Positions 8,262 to 15,772 of a DNA stretch of 64,000 nt are shown here, in pieces. The DNA comes from Lachnospiraceae bacterium (lineage in GTDB: Bacteria > Bacillota > Clostridia > Lachnospirales > Lachnospiraceae). The notes below the pieces were generated by a model. That model did no database searches. It saw nothing but the letters and a program-made list of their open reading frames with translations, and had not been told where the DNA came from. The DNA lies in contig JAFUFI010000004.1 in NCBI GenBank assembly GCA_017469945.1, forward strand, positions 1-64,000, in the 5' to 3' direction. Each line of letters opens with the position of its first letter. The stretch's first letter is position 1. The position numbers and the translations under genes are program-made.

Positions 8262-9705
8262 GTTATATGAATACTTTAAGCCTGTAAAAGAGCTTTCGAG
8301 AAATAAGCAGGTAATTATTACAGCCACCTTTTTCTCTGCAATCTTTCTCGGGATATGTATTTATCTGATTGTTTTTTCCTTTGTAAATAAGTCTGCCTTT
8401 ATAGACAACAGCTATAATAAACAGGAAAAGAATCTTTTACAGAATACCCTTAGAGGCGAGATTGTTTCTTCGGACGGAGTCTGCCTTGCCTACTCAAAGC
8501 TTGACGAGTCCGGAAATCAGGTAAGGGTTTACCCTTATGCCGACGCCTTTTGCCACAGCGTCGGATACTCGGCTTTGGATAAAACTGGCGTTGAGTCGGA
8601 GTGCAATTACTATCTTTTAAAATCGGGAAGTAACCCCATTGAAAGAGCCAAAATAGAAGAATCCGGCCTCCTTCCTTCCGGAAATACCGTTAATACGACG
8701 ATAAATTACAATCTCCAGATGACTGCGCATGAAGCTTTGGGAGATCGTTACGGAGCGGTGATCGTTACTGAAGTAAAAACGGGAAGAATACTTGTCCTTT
8801 TGTCCCATCCTACCTTTGACCCCAACAATATCGAGGAAAACTGGGAAAATCTTGTTAAAGACGAAAAAGAAACGGCTCTTTTGAACCGTTCGACTGCGGG
8901 ACTTTATCCACCCGGTTCCGTATTTAAGATCTTTACGGCGTATGAATTCAGAAAAGAAGGCGGAGATGTGGACGGATACAGCTTCGACTGTACGGGATCC
9001 TATAAGTACGACGATCTAAAGATAAGCTGTTATCACGGAGAGAGCCATGGAACCGTTGATTTCGGGCTTTCTTTTGCCAAGTCCTGTAACTCATCCTTTG
9101 CAAATATCGGTATGAGCCTTGATGAAAAAAGTTTCGTGGAAGGTTTAAACAGTTTGATGTTTAACGAATCCCTTCCTCAGCTTTTCCCTACTGCTACCGT
9201 GCCCGAGTCCTCATACGATATCTCTACGGACCATAAACGTATGCAGACCTCAATCGGTCAGGGAGATACTCTTGTTTCGCCTTATCATATAAACCTTCTT
9301 ACCATGGCTATAGCTGACGGCGGAACTATTATGAAGCCATATACTGTTGAAAGTTGCGTAAATTCATCGGGAAAGGTAATAGAAAAAGCGCAGCCTTCTG
9401 TTTACAGACAGCTCCTTGACAAGGATTCTTCGGATTTCCTTCGCGGACTTATGGAGGAAGTAGTAGAGAAGGGAACCGCAAGTTCTCTTAAAAACGATCT
9501 TTATACTGTTGCCGGAAAAACGGGATCTGCGGAGTACAATAACAGAGGCGATTCCCACGGCTGGTTTACGGGATATGCTCCCGCCGATGACCCTGAGATT
9601 GCGATTACCGTAATCGTAGAAAAAGGCGGAACCGGCAGTAGCAGCGCAGTTCCGCTTGCAAAAAAGGTTCTGGATGAGTATTTTGCATCCAAAGGTGAAA
9701 ACTAA
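8194..9705 (+). CDS. Class B penicillin-binding protein (D,D-transpeptidase)
   Basis: This enzyme cross-links peptidoglycan stems and is the likely partner of the SEDS protein encoded just before it. It has 503 residues: a Lys-rich cytoplasmic tail, one membrane anchor at about residues 42-68, an N-terminal extension, and a transpeptidase domain with SVFK (active Ser242, Lys245), SCN near residue 302, and KTGSA near 440. No PASTA repeats are present. The ATG at 8194 lies 68 bases inside the previous gene and has no clear RBS, so initiation is probably coupled; a GTG at 8241 is a weaker alternative. The pair resembles RodA-PbpA gene pairs. Confidence 0.9.
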   Translation: METENQKKKSPEKQNPVTEKLNKLYEYFKPVKELSRNKQVIITATFFSAIFLGICIYLIVFSFVNKSAFIDNSYNKQEKNLLQNTLRGEIVSSDGVCLAYSKLDESGNQVRVYPYADAFCHSVGYSALDKTGVESECNYYLLKSGSNPIERAKIEESGLLPSGNTVNTTINYNLQMTAHEALGDRYGAVIVTEVKTGRILVLLSHPTFDPNNIEENWENLVKDEKETALLNRSTAGLYPPGSVFKIFTAYEFRKEGGDVDGYSFDCTGSYKYDDLKISCYHGESHGTVDFGLSFAKSCNSSFANIGMSLDEKSFVEGLNSLMFNESLPQLFPTATVPESSYDISTDHKRMQTSIGQGDTLVSPYHINLLTMAIADGGTIMKPYTVESCVNSSGKVIEKAQPSVYRQLLDKDSSDFLRGLMEEVVEKGTASSLKNDLYTVAGKTGSAEYNNRGDSHGWFTGYAPADDPEIAITVIVEKGGTGSSSAVPLAKKVLDEYFASKGEN

Positions 9706-9712
9706 CCGAAGG

Positions 9713-10768
9713 TTAGATAATCTTTACGATATTAAGATCGGGCCTTGCCTTTAGATCAAGGATTTCACCCATTTCGGATTTTAAGATCGGGCGGGAGTAG
9801 TTTTGATTATTGATCATAATTACTTCACAAACCGATTCATCGCTAAGGGCTACGTGAGAGCCAATCTGCGTATCCGCAATCTTGCTCATTAGGGGAAGAA
9901 GCATATTCAGATCGTATTTATCCATATTTTGCTCGAAGTTTCCGAGTATCTGTAAAGGCGTAAATGCGTTTCTAAAGCTTCTCGGAGAAGCCATAGCGAT
10001 ATAGGTATCTACGATCGACATATATCTTGCAAATCTGTCAATCTTTTCCCCGACCATATGATAGGGATAGCCGGAGCCGTCGTACTTTTCGTGGTGCATG
10101 ATGACGGCGTTTTTAACGTGCTCGTTTAGATTAGTATCGTTTCTTATAAGCTGATAGCCCATAACGGGATGTTTTTTAACAAGGGCGAATTCCTCCTCTG
10201 TAAGCTTTCCGGGCTTCCAAAGGATCTCGTCGGGAATTTTCCACTTGCCGATATCGTAGTAGAATCCGCAAAGGATCATTATTTTTTTATCTTCGGGGGA
10301 GAATTTAAGCCAGTTTGAAAAGGCGCCCGCAAGGAGAGCGGCGTTAAATGACTGAGTATAAGTAAGCTCGTCCTCGTTGGGCATCATATTATAAAGGAAA
10401 TCCAAAAGCTCTCCCTCTGATGTAATGCAGGAGGAGACTTCATTATAGATTCCCATTAAATCTTCGGGGAAAATAGAAATACTGTTTTGCAGGTAACTGA
10501 TAAATATGCCTTTAAATTTGATAAGATTATCGTTGTAGACTTTGCAGAACCTTTGGAAATGTTCATTGAAATAGAGCTTTTCGTTATGAGTAGAAGCGTA
10601 ATCGGACGGCTCCATAATAGTAACGCACATTACGCCATGTCTCTTAAGGCGGTCGATCATGATGTCGTCGATTTTCGTACGAGCCTCATATATCGTCTTT
10701 CCGCCGGTTTCAACGCTCTCACCGAGTTCCATGCCGCTTTTTAATTCAAGTACAGTGATTACTTTCAT
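9713..10768 (-). CDS. Degenerate HD-GYP domain protein
   Basis: HD-GYP proteins are usually cyclic-di-GMP phosphodiesterases. This 351-residue protein aligns with the domain from about residue 130 to 290, including IGKWKIPDEILWKPGKLTEEEF, KKHP and HHEKYDGSGYP. However, the position usually H in the first helix reads Q (YTQSFNAALL) and the HD pair reads YD (FYYDIGKW), so two metal ligands are missing. It is probably non-catalytic or altered. The first 120 residues are of unknown fold. It is convergent with the PBP gene (7-base gap) and divergent from the gene at 10845. An extended -10 (TGATATAAT, minus strand, 10805-10813) lies upstream. Confidence 0.83.
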   Translation of the reverse strand: MKVITVLELKSGMELGESVETGGKTIYEARTKIDDIMIDRLKRHGVMCVTIMEPSDYASTHNEKLYFNEHFQRFCKVYNDNLIKFKGIFISYLQNSISIFPEDLMGIYNEVSSCITSEGELLDFLYNMMPNEDELTYTQSFNAALLAGAFSNWLKFSPEDKKIMILCGFYYDIGKWKIPDEILWKPGKLTEEEFALVKKHPVMGYQLIRNDTNLNEHVKNAVIMHHEKYDGSGYPYHMVGEKIDRFARYMSIVDTYIAMASPRSFRNAFTPLQILGNFEQNMDKYDLNMLLPLMSKIADTQIGSHVALSDESVCEVIMINNQNYSRPILKSEMGEILDLKARPDLNIVKII

Positions 10769-10804
10769 TTGTTTACCCCGTATGTATTCTTATACCCGCT
10801 TTTT

Positions 10805-10837
10805 ATTATATCATAGAATAAAATAATGTGATATACT
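10805..10837. promoter_or_regulatory. Divergent extended -10 promoters
   Basis: The minus strand has TGATATAAT (10813 down to 10805) for the HD-GYP gene. The plus strand has TGATATACT with TATACT at 10832-10837 for the gene at 10845. Neither has a good -35. The plus-strand start would fall around 10843-10845, on or next to the ATG. Confidence 0.5.
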
Positions 10838-10844
10838 TTACTAC

Positions 10845-11174
10845 ATGAGAGTGAAATTTAAGTTTTTTCCACAAGTTTATACATCTGAAGGAATTAACCC
10901 CAAAAAGCTTTTCTTTATAAGACAAAAGATAAAACGAGGAAAGGGCGGGTATTTTGTAATTGTTCCTTCAGAAAAAGAGGATGAGCTTTTGGAAATCATC
11001 GGATCCGGAGAGCTTAAAAAGAGTATTTACGACGGAAAGCGTCTTATTGTCGGCGGAATAAGCGACGATAAAGAAGACGCGATGAAGCTGGTTTTACTTA
11101 TGACCGAGGACTGCAGGAGGATAAGAGGCGATCTTAACCTTAAGGAATTTATAGCATGTGGCCAATTCTTTTAA
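10845..11174 (+). CDS. Conserved small protein of unknown function
   Basis: I do not recognise this 109-residue protein. It is basic at the N-terminus (RVKFKFFPQVY), has a Lys/Arg-rich middle (KIKRGKGGYFVIVPSEKEDELLEII) and no membrane segment or signal peptide. There is no Shine-Dalgarno sequence before the ATG and a -10 ends eight bases upstream, so its mRNA may be leaderless. It overlaps the DUF2953 gene by 19 bases, which ties it to that gene and to gerW, genes often linked to sporulation in Firmicutes. The link is contextual only. Confidence 0.65.
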   Translation: MRVKFKFFPQVYTSEGINPKKLFFIRQKIKRGKGGYFVIVPSEKEDELLEIIGSGELKKSIYDGKRLIVGGISDDKEDAMKLVLLMTEDCRRIRGDLNLKEFIACGQFF

Positions 11175-12202
11175 AAATTTTATCAATAATAGGAATAGTT
11201 TTGGGTTGCATCGTAGGCCTCATCCTTCTTTTGCTTCTTTTCGTACTCCTTTGTCCTATTTGTTATAAGGCTGACGGAGAGTTTCACGGAGGGGACAAAA
11301 AGATCAGGGTTAAACTAAGATACTTACTTGGTCTTGTTCGTGGCGATTACATTTACCCCGAGCCCGGAAATATTGTCTTCAAGGTTGCCTGGTATACGCT
11401 TTACGACAGCGGCGCCGAGGATGAAGTTGAAGATGCAGCTGAAAATGCAGCCGGAAATGTAGCTGAAAAAGAAACAGAAAATGTAACCGGAAATGAAAAT
11501 GTAAGTGAGGCAAGTGGCGAAGGCGCGGAAGTTAAAGCCTCAGGCGATACAAGTTCCGTAAGCAAAACAGTTAAAAATGTTGATTCCGAGACTAAAACGT
11601 GCGCGGAAGAGCCGCGCGAAGCAGCTGATGCCGGGGCGAAAACAGCAACCGCCGAAAAACCTAAGAAAGAACCTCTTAAGAGCCCGATTTATTATATAAA
11701 GAAAGCTTTTGAGAGCTTTAAGCATAAGGTTATCGCTAAAATAAAGCTTTTTTATAAGGAATTTAATTTCTATAAAAAGCTTTTATTCCATGAAGATACA
11801 AAAAAGCTGATTTCTATATTTAAAAAGCAGCTTATAAAGATCTTAAAGGTCATAATCCCCAAAAAGGGACGGTGCAATATAGAATACGGTACGGGAAGCC
11901 CCGATACGACGGCTTATATTTTCGGAGCGTATTCGGTTCTTTTTGTCAAAAAATATAAAAGATATATTGTAGTACCAAATTTCGAAGAAAAGATGATTGA
12001 GGGAGATTTTAAGATTAAGGGATACTTTAATTTGATAAGTATTATCGTTAAGGCCCTGCCTATAGTCTTTAGTAAAAAGCTTCGCCTTACTAAGGCAAGG
12101 CTTGACAGGCACTTTGAAAATATGGAAAAGGCCAAGAGAAAAGAAGAAAAGCGCCACGATACTACGCTAGGGGCCCTAGAAGAAGAGTACAGCGTCTCTT
12201 AA
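11156..12202 (+). CDS. DUF2953 domain-containing membrane protein (YtfI-like)
   Basis: The 348-residue protein has one N-terminal membrane segment (residues about 6-34, very Leu/Ile-rich), then a short domain (KIRVKLRYLLGLVRGDY), a long acidic Ala/Glu/Asn-rich linker at about 88-165, and the DUF2953 domain (IEYGTGSPDTTAYIFGAYSV and VVPNFEEKMIEGDFKIKGYF). In Bacillus the homologue YtfI is encoded beside YtfJ (GerW), and the same pairing is present here. It overlaps the upstream gene by 19 bases and is followed 76 bases later by gerW. The linker is longer than I expect for the family and of low complexity. Its biochemical role is unknown. Confidence 0.85.
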   Translation: MWPILLKILSIIGIVLGCIVGLILLLLLFVLLCPICYKADGEFHGGDKKIRVKLRYLLGLVRGDYIYPEPGNIVFKVAWYTLYDSGAEDEVEDAAENAAGNVAEKETENVTGNENVSEASGEGAEVKASGDTSSVSKTVKNVDSETKTCAEEPREAADAGAKTATAEKPKKEPLKSPIYYIKKAFESFKHKVIAKIKLFYKEFNFYKKLLFHEDTKKLISIFKKQLIKILKVIIPKKGRCNIEYGTGSPDTTAYIFGAYSVLFVKKYKRYIVVPNFEEKMIEGDFKIKGYFNLISIIVKALPIVFSKKLRLTKARLDRHFENMEKAKRKEEKRHDTTLGALEEEYSVS

Positions 12203-12213
12203 ATACAAAATAC

Positions 12214-12242
12214 TTTACATAACCAAACAAAAATTGTATCAT
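12214..12242 (+). promoter_or_regulatory. Candidate sigma-A-type promoter of gerW
   Basis: TTTACA (12214-12219), a 17-base spacer and TATCAT (12237-12242) precede the gerW ATG by 36 bases, so this gene may be transcribed apart from the DUF2953 gene. Confidence 0.5.
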
Positions 12243-12278
12243 AAAAATAGTATGTTACAGTCGACTTAGGAGGGAAAA

Positions 12279-12683
12279 ATGGCTGACAGAGAGAATAATT
12301 ATAAAGATGTTATATCTTCGCTTATAGGTGGAATGGAAGGCGTTCTTTCCACAAAAACGGTAGTTGGGGAGCCTACGGTAATCGGAGATACGACCATCAT
12401 ACCTCTTGTTGATGTATCTTTCGGAGTTGCGGCAGGAGCCGGAGCCAACAATACCAAGAATTCCAACAGCGGTATGGGAGGCATGGGAGGAAAGATGTCT
12501 CCTTCGGCTATACTTGTTATACACGACGGAAATACAAGACTTATTAATGTTAAAGATACCGATGTACTTACAAAAGTACTTGATATGCTGCCCGAAGTAG
12601 TTAATAAGATCACAAAGCCCAAGAAGGGTGAGGTAACGGATCAGGAAGCCAAAGATGCGGCTTTCCCCGAAGAGAACTTATAA
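12279..12683 (+). CDS. gerW: GerW family sporulation protein (YtfJ)
   Basis: GerW/YtfJ is a small soluble protein needed for normal spore germination in Bacillus; its molecular activity is not established. The 134-residue product has the expected layout: N-terminal helix with a LIGGMEGVL segment, the VVGEPTVIGDTTIIPLVDVSFGVA beta region in its conserved form, a Gly-Met-rich loop (GMGGMGGKMSP), and the DVLTKVLDMLPEVV C-terminal helix. RBS AGGAGGG stands seven bases before the ATG. It lies after the DUF2953 gene, as in other endospore formers, suggesting the organism or its ancestors sporulate. Confidence 0.9.
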   Translation: MADRENNYKDVISSLIGGMEGVLSTKTVVGEPTVIGDTTIIPLVDVSFGVAAGAGANNTKNSNSGMGGMGGKMSPSAILVIHDGNTRLINVKDTDVLTKVLDMLPEVVNKITKPKKGEVTDQEAKDAAFPEENL

Positions 12684-12715
12684 ACCGCTTCCGATTTACA
12701 GGGGTGTTTTTCTAA

Positions 12716-13261
12716 ATGATAGATTGGGAAGAAATAGAGAAGGAAGACTCCGAAGAGGAGCTTAAAAAACTTAAGATCTTTCTATTTGAAGAAAACTTAC
12801 GTATTTCCCAGGAGAAAAAGCGTCTTGATGAAGAAAGAGCCCGTCTCGTAAAGCTTCAGGATGACTTTTTAAAGGACAGAGTTGTACTTCGTGATGAGCT
12901 TGATGAGCTCAACCGCCGTACTCTTGCGGAGCGAAAGCGCCTAAAAGAGGAGAATATGTTTTTCGATAAAAAGATGGAGATCCTTACAGAGGGCTTCAGG
13001 TCTTTAGAGGAAGACAGGCGTAAGTTTGAAAGAGAGAAGAAGGCATATCTAGAGCGTATAAGCCGCGCGGAGTCCGAAGCGAAGAATGCGGACGCGAGTA
13101 ACGTGGCGGAGTTTCTCTTTAGAGGTATCGGTGGAAATTCCCTTGGGCTCAGAAAGAGATATAAAGACCTTTTAAAGATATTTCATCCCGATAATCTCTT
13201 CGGAGACTTAGAGCTTTCGCAGGCTCTTACAAAAGAGTTCCAGAAGAGAAAAGACTTATAA
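12716..13261 (+). CDS. Coiled-coil protein with C-terminal J-like HPD motif
   Basis: The 181-residue protein is a charged coiled coil from about residue 8 to 125 (Glu/Lys/Arg-rich heptads) followed by a short region, RKRYKDLLKIFHPDNLFGD, that resembles helix II and the HPD loop of DnaJ J-domains. No zinc finger or substrate-binding domain is present. If the HPD is functional it could recruit DnaK; this is inference. It follows gerW by 32 bases in the same direction. No closer family name comes to mind. Confidence 0.7.
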   Translation: MIDWEEIEKEDSEEELKKLKIFLFEENLRISQEKKRLDEERARLVKLQDDFLKDRVVLRDELDELNRRTLAERKRLKEENMFFDKKMEILTEGFRSLEEDRRKFEREKKAYLERISRAESEAKNADASNVAEFLFRGIGGNSLGLRKRYKDLLKIFHPDNLFGDLELSQALTKEFQKRKDL

Positions 13262-13273
13262 ACTTAAATATGT

Positions 13274-13307
13274 ACAAAACAAAAAGGACAGCCAAAAAGC
13301 TGTCCTT
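13274..13307 (-). terminator. Terminator of rpmB
   Basis: A perfect 9-bp stem (13284-13292 with 13299-13307) is followed on the minus strand by a T-rich run (TTTTTGTTTTG). It ends rpmB and may also stop readthrough from the convergent gene at 12716. Confidence 0.8.
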
Positions 13308-13323
13308 AAAATCTGCCGTTTAA

Positions 13324-13509
13324 TTAAGCACGCTCTACAGCGCCGCTTCTGAGGCATCTGGTGCAAACGTGAAGACGCTTGTTTCCGCCGTTCACTTTAC
13401 ACATAACGCTCTGTACATTTGATTTCCAAATAGCGTTGCTTCTTCTATGAGAATGGCTGACATTGTTACCAAAGTGAATGCCCTTGCCACATACATCACA
13501 TTTTGCCAT
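13324..13509 (-). CDS. rpmB: 50S ribosomal protein L28
   Basis: L28 is a small basic protein of the large subunit. The 61-residue product has two CxxC pairs (CDVC near residue 4 and CTRC near 54) typical of the zinc-binding form, and the conserved GNNVSHSHRR segment. The start ATG has AAGGAGG upstream on the minus strand. It is a single-gene unit, divergent from the Asp23/DAK2 operon, the same arrangement found next to yloU-yloV in Bacillus. Confidence 0.95.
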   Translation of the reverse strand: MAKCDVCGKGIHFGNNVSHSHRRSNAIWKSNVQSVMCKVNGGNKRLHVCTRCLRSGAVERA

Positions 13510-13629
13510 GATATAACACCTCCTTGCAGGGATTTAGTATTCTTTTTAAACACAACATTGATATACTAACAAAAATGTTGGATAATTGCAAGATTTTTTT
13601 TAATAAAAATTTTTTTGTTTCCTTTTTCA

Positions 13630-13646
13630 TAAAAAACTGTTATAGT
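13630..13646 (+). promoter_or_regulatory. Extended -10 promoter of the Asp23-DAK2 operon
   Basis: TGTTATAGT (TATAGT at 13641-13646) forms an extended -10 about 38 bases before the ATG at 13684; the -35 region is T-rich and not well conserved. On the opposite strand TTGCAA, 17 bases, TAGTAT (about 13562-13590) is a possible rpmB promoter. Confidence 0.5.
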
Positions 13647-13683
13647 CTAAGGTGTATGTGCCAAAACAAAGGAGGTAACATCT

Positions 13684-14043
13684 ATGAAGAATTCATCAGT
13701 GAATACTCATATGGGAAACATTACGGTTGACAACGACGTTATTGCCCAGTTCGCCGGCAGCGTTGCGATCGAATGCTTCGGAATTGTAGGCATGGCCGGA
13801 TTCAATGTACGTGACGGTCTGGTAAAGCTCCTTAAAAAGGACAGCTTAAGAAGAGGCATAAACGTATCCGTTCGTAATCATAAGCTTGTACTTGATTTTC
13901 ATATTATAGTTGCTTACGGCGTCAGCATTGTGGCAGTATGTGAAAACCTTATGGAGAATGTCAAGTACCGCATTGAAGAGTTTACGGGACTTGAAATAGA
14001 AAAGATTAACGTCTACGTTGAAGGCGTTAAGGTGATTGATTAA
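13684..14043 (+). CDS. Asp23/Gls24 family envelope stress protein (YloU-like)
   Basis: Members of this family are small cytoplasmic proteins, some anchored at the membrane, linked to alkaline shock and envelope stress. The 119-residue product has the family segments GNITVDNDVIAQFAGSVA, GIVGMAG and VRNHKLVLDFHIIVAYGVSI. It has no membrane segment. RBS GGAGG sits before the ATG. It is followed 15 bases later by the DAK2 gene, as in the yloU-yloV pair of Bacillus. Function in this organism is inferred from the family only. Confidence 0.9.
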   Translation: MKNSSVNTHMGNITVDNDVIAQFAGSVAIECFGIVGMAGFNVRDGLVKLLKKDSLRRGINVSVRNHKLVLDFHIIVAYGVSIVAVCENLMENVKYRIEEFTGLEIEKINVYVEGVKVID

Positions 14044-14058
14044 GGAGGAACTACTGAC

Positions 14059-15687
14059 GTGGGCGTAAATCAGATTGATTCCAAGCTTTTGGCTAAAGTA
14101 TTTATTGCCGGTGCAAAGAATCTTGAGGCTAATAAAGAATGGATTAATGAGCTTAATGTTTTCCCGGTTCCCGATGGTGATACCGGAACTAATATGACGA
14201 TGACTATTATGTCTGCAGCCAAGGAAGTAAGCGATCTTGGAGCAGAGCCTGATATGGCTTCTCTATGTAAGGCTATTTCCAGCGGATCCCTCAGAGGAGC
14301 AAGAGGAAACTCGGGCGTTATCTTATCCCAGCTCCTTCGCGGATTTACCAAGACTGTTAAGACGGAAGAGCTTATTACTATTCCTTTAATGGTTACCGCT
14401 TTTAACAAGGCTGTTGAGACTGCTTATAAGGCTGTTATGAAGCCTAAGGAAGGTACTATTCTTACCGTTGCAAGAGGTATGAGCGACAAGGCTAACGATC
14501 TTGCAGAGGCGGGATGTGACGATCTTGAGAAGTTCTGTGAGCAAATTTTAGAGCACGGTAAAGCCGTACTTGAGCAGACTCCCGAGATGCTTCCCGTATT
14601 AAAGGAAGCCGGCGTAGTTGACTCCGGCGGACAGGGACTTATCCAGTTCCTTCAGGGCGCTTTTGACGCTTATCTCGGCAAAGAGGTTGACTTAACCATC
14701 GGTGAACCTGCCGCAGAGGAAGATAAGGAAGAGGAAGTAGCTTTACAGTATTTATACAGCGTAGAATATAAGGTTAAGCTTGAGAGAAACTTTATCCCTA
14801 AGAACGAGACCGACCTTAAGGCTTATCTTGAGTCCGTAGGCGAGTCTGTTGTTCTTATTAACGACGGATCCGAGCTTCATATTCATATCCATACAAACGA
14901 GCCCGGACATGTTCTTTCAAAGGGACTTAAGTACGGTTCTCTTAATGAAGTAAAAATCGTTAACCGCGCTACCGAACAGGACAGCGACTCAAAGGAAGAG
15001 GAAAAGCCCGCATTTAGCGAGCCTCCCAAGCCCTTCGGATTTATCACGGTTGCTGCCGGTGACGGACTTGTTGAGATCTTTAAGAGCCTCGGCGTAGATT
15101 ATGTAATCGAAGGCGGACAGACTATGAACCCTTCAACCGCCGACTTTATCGATGCGGCTTCAAAGGTTAATGCAGAGACTATCTTTATCCTGCCCAACAA
15201 CAAGAATATCATCCTTGCCGCTAATCAGGCTGCAGAGCTTGTTACCGACAAGAATCTTCTTGTAATACCTTCAAAGACTGTTCCTCAGGGAATTACCGCT
15301 GTGATCAACTTTATCGCAGACCTTTCCGCTGATGAAAACGAAGCTACGATGATGGAGGAGATTAAGAACGTTAAGACCGGTCAGGTTACTTACGCTGTTC
15401 GCGATACTTCTATCGATGGCAAGGAGATTCATAAAGACGACTATATGGGACTTTCCGACAGCGGACTCGCTTCAGTCGGAACCGACAAGAATAAAGTTAT
15501 CGAAGAACTCATCGAATCTATGGTAGACGATTCTTCCGAGCTTATCAGCATCTACTACGGACAGGATGTTACAGAGGAGGAAGCTAGTGCAGTTTCCGAT
15601 ATGATCCAGACTAAGTACTCCAAGGTAGACGTTGAGCTTCAGCCCGGCGGACAGCCTGTTTACTATTATATGATCTCTGTTGAGTAA
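14059..15687 (+). CDS. yloV: DAK2 domain fatty acid kinase-like protein (YloV/FakA family)
   Basis: FakA is the ATP-binding kinase that, with a fatty-acid-binding DegV/FakB partner, phosphorylates exogenous fatty acids for phospholipid synthesis. The 542-residue protein has an N-terminal DAK2 domain (VPDGDTGTNMTMTI around residue 36 and LRGARGNSGVILSQLLRGF around 78), a central domain with HIHIHTNEPGHVL, and a C-terminal DegV-like region. The start is GTG at 14059, supported by AAGGAGG 10 bases upstream and by the DAK2 N-terminus. A DegV gene two loci downstream (17873) is a likely FakB partner. A strong terminator separates it from recG. Confidence 0.92.
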   Translation: MGVNQIDSKLLAKVFIAGAKNLEANKEWINELNVFPVPDGDTGTNMTMTIMSAAKEVSDLGAEPDMASLCKAISSGSLRGARGNSGVILSQLLRGFTKTVKTEELITIPLMVTAFNKAVETAYKAVMKPKEGTILTVARGMSDKANDLAEAGCDDLEKFCEQILEHGKAVLEQTPEMLPVLKEAGVVDSGGQGLIQFLQGAFDAYLGKEVDLTIGEPAAEEDKEEEVALQYLYSVEYKVKLERNFIPKNETDLKAYLESVGESVVLINDGSELHIHIHTNEPGHVLSKGLKYGSLNEVKIVNRATEQDSDSKEEEKPAFSEPPKPFGFITVAAGDGLVEIFKSLGVDYVIEGGQTMNPSTADFIDAASKVNAETIFILPNNKNIILAANQAAELVTDKNLLVIPSKTVPQGITAVINFIADLSADENEATMMEEIKNVKTGQVTYAVRDTSIDGKEIHKDDYMGLSDSGLASVGTDKNKVIEELIESMVDDSSELISIYYGQDVTEEEASAVSDMIQTKYSKVDVELQPGGQPVYYYMISVE

Positions 15688-15721
15688 GTGGTTTGCCAAA
15701 CTACGTACAATTTGATTTAAT

Positions 15722-15757
15722 AACAGGAGGAAACTAAAGAGTTTCCTTCTGTTTTTA
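15722..15757 (+). terminator. Rho-independent terminator between yloV and recG
   Basis: A 14-bp stem (15722-15735 with 15740-15753) with an AAAG loop runs directly into TTTTT. recG starts 19 bases later, so some readthrough or a promoter inside this interval is needed for recG. Confidence 0.9.
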
Positions 15758-15772
15758 TATAAAGGTTTATAT

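Noticed and set aside
9694..9720. Small hairpin CTAACC/GGTTAG at the PBP stop as a terminator.
   Set aside because: Only six base pairs with no T run; too weak to call.
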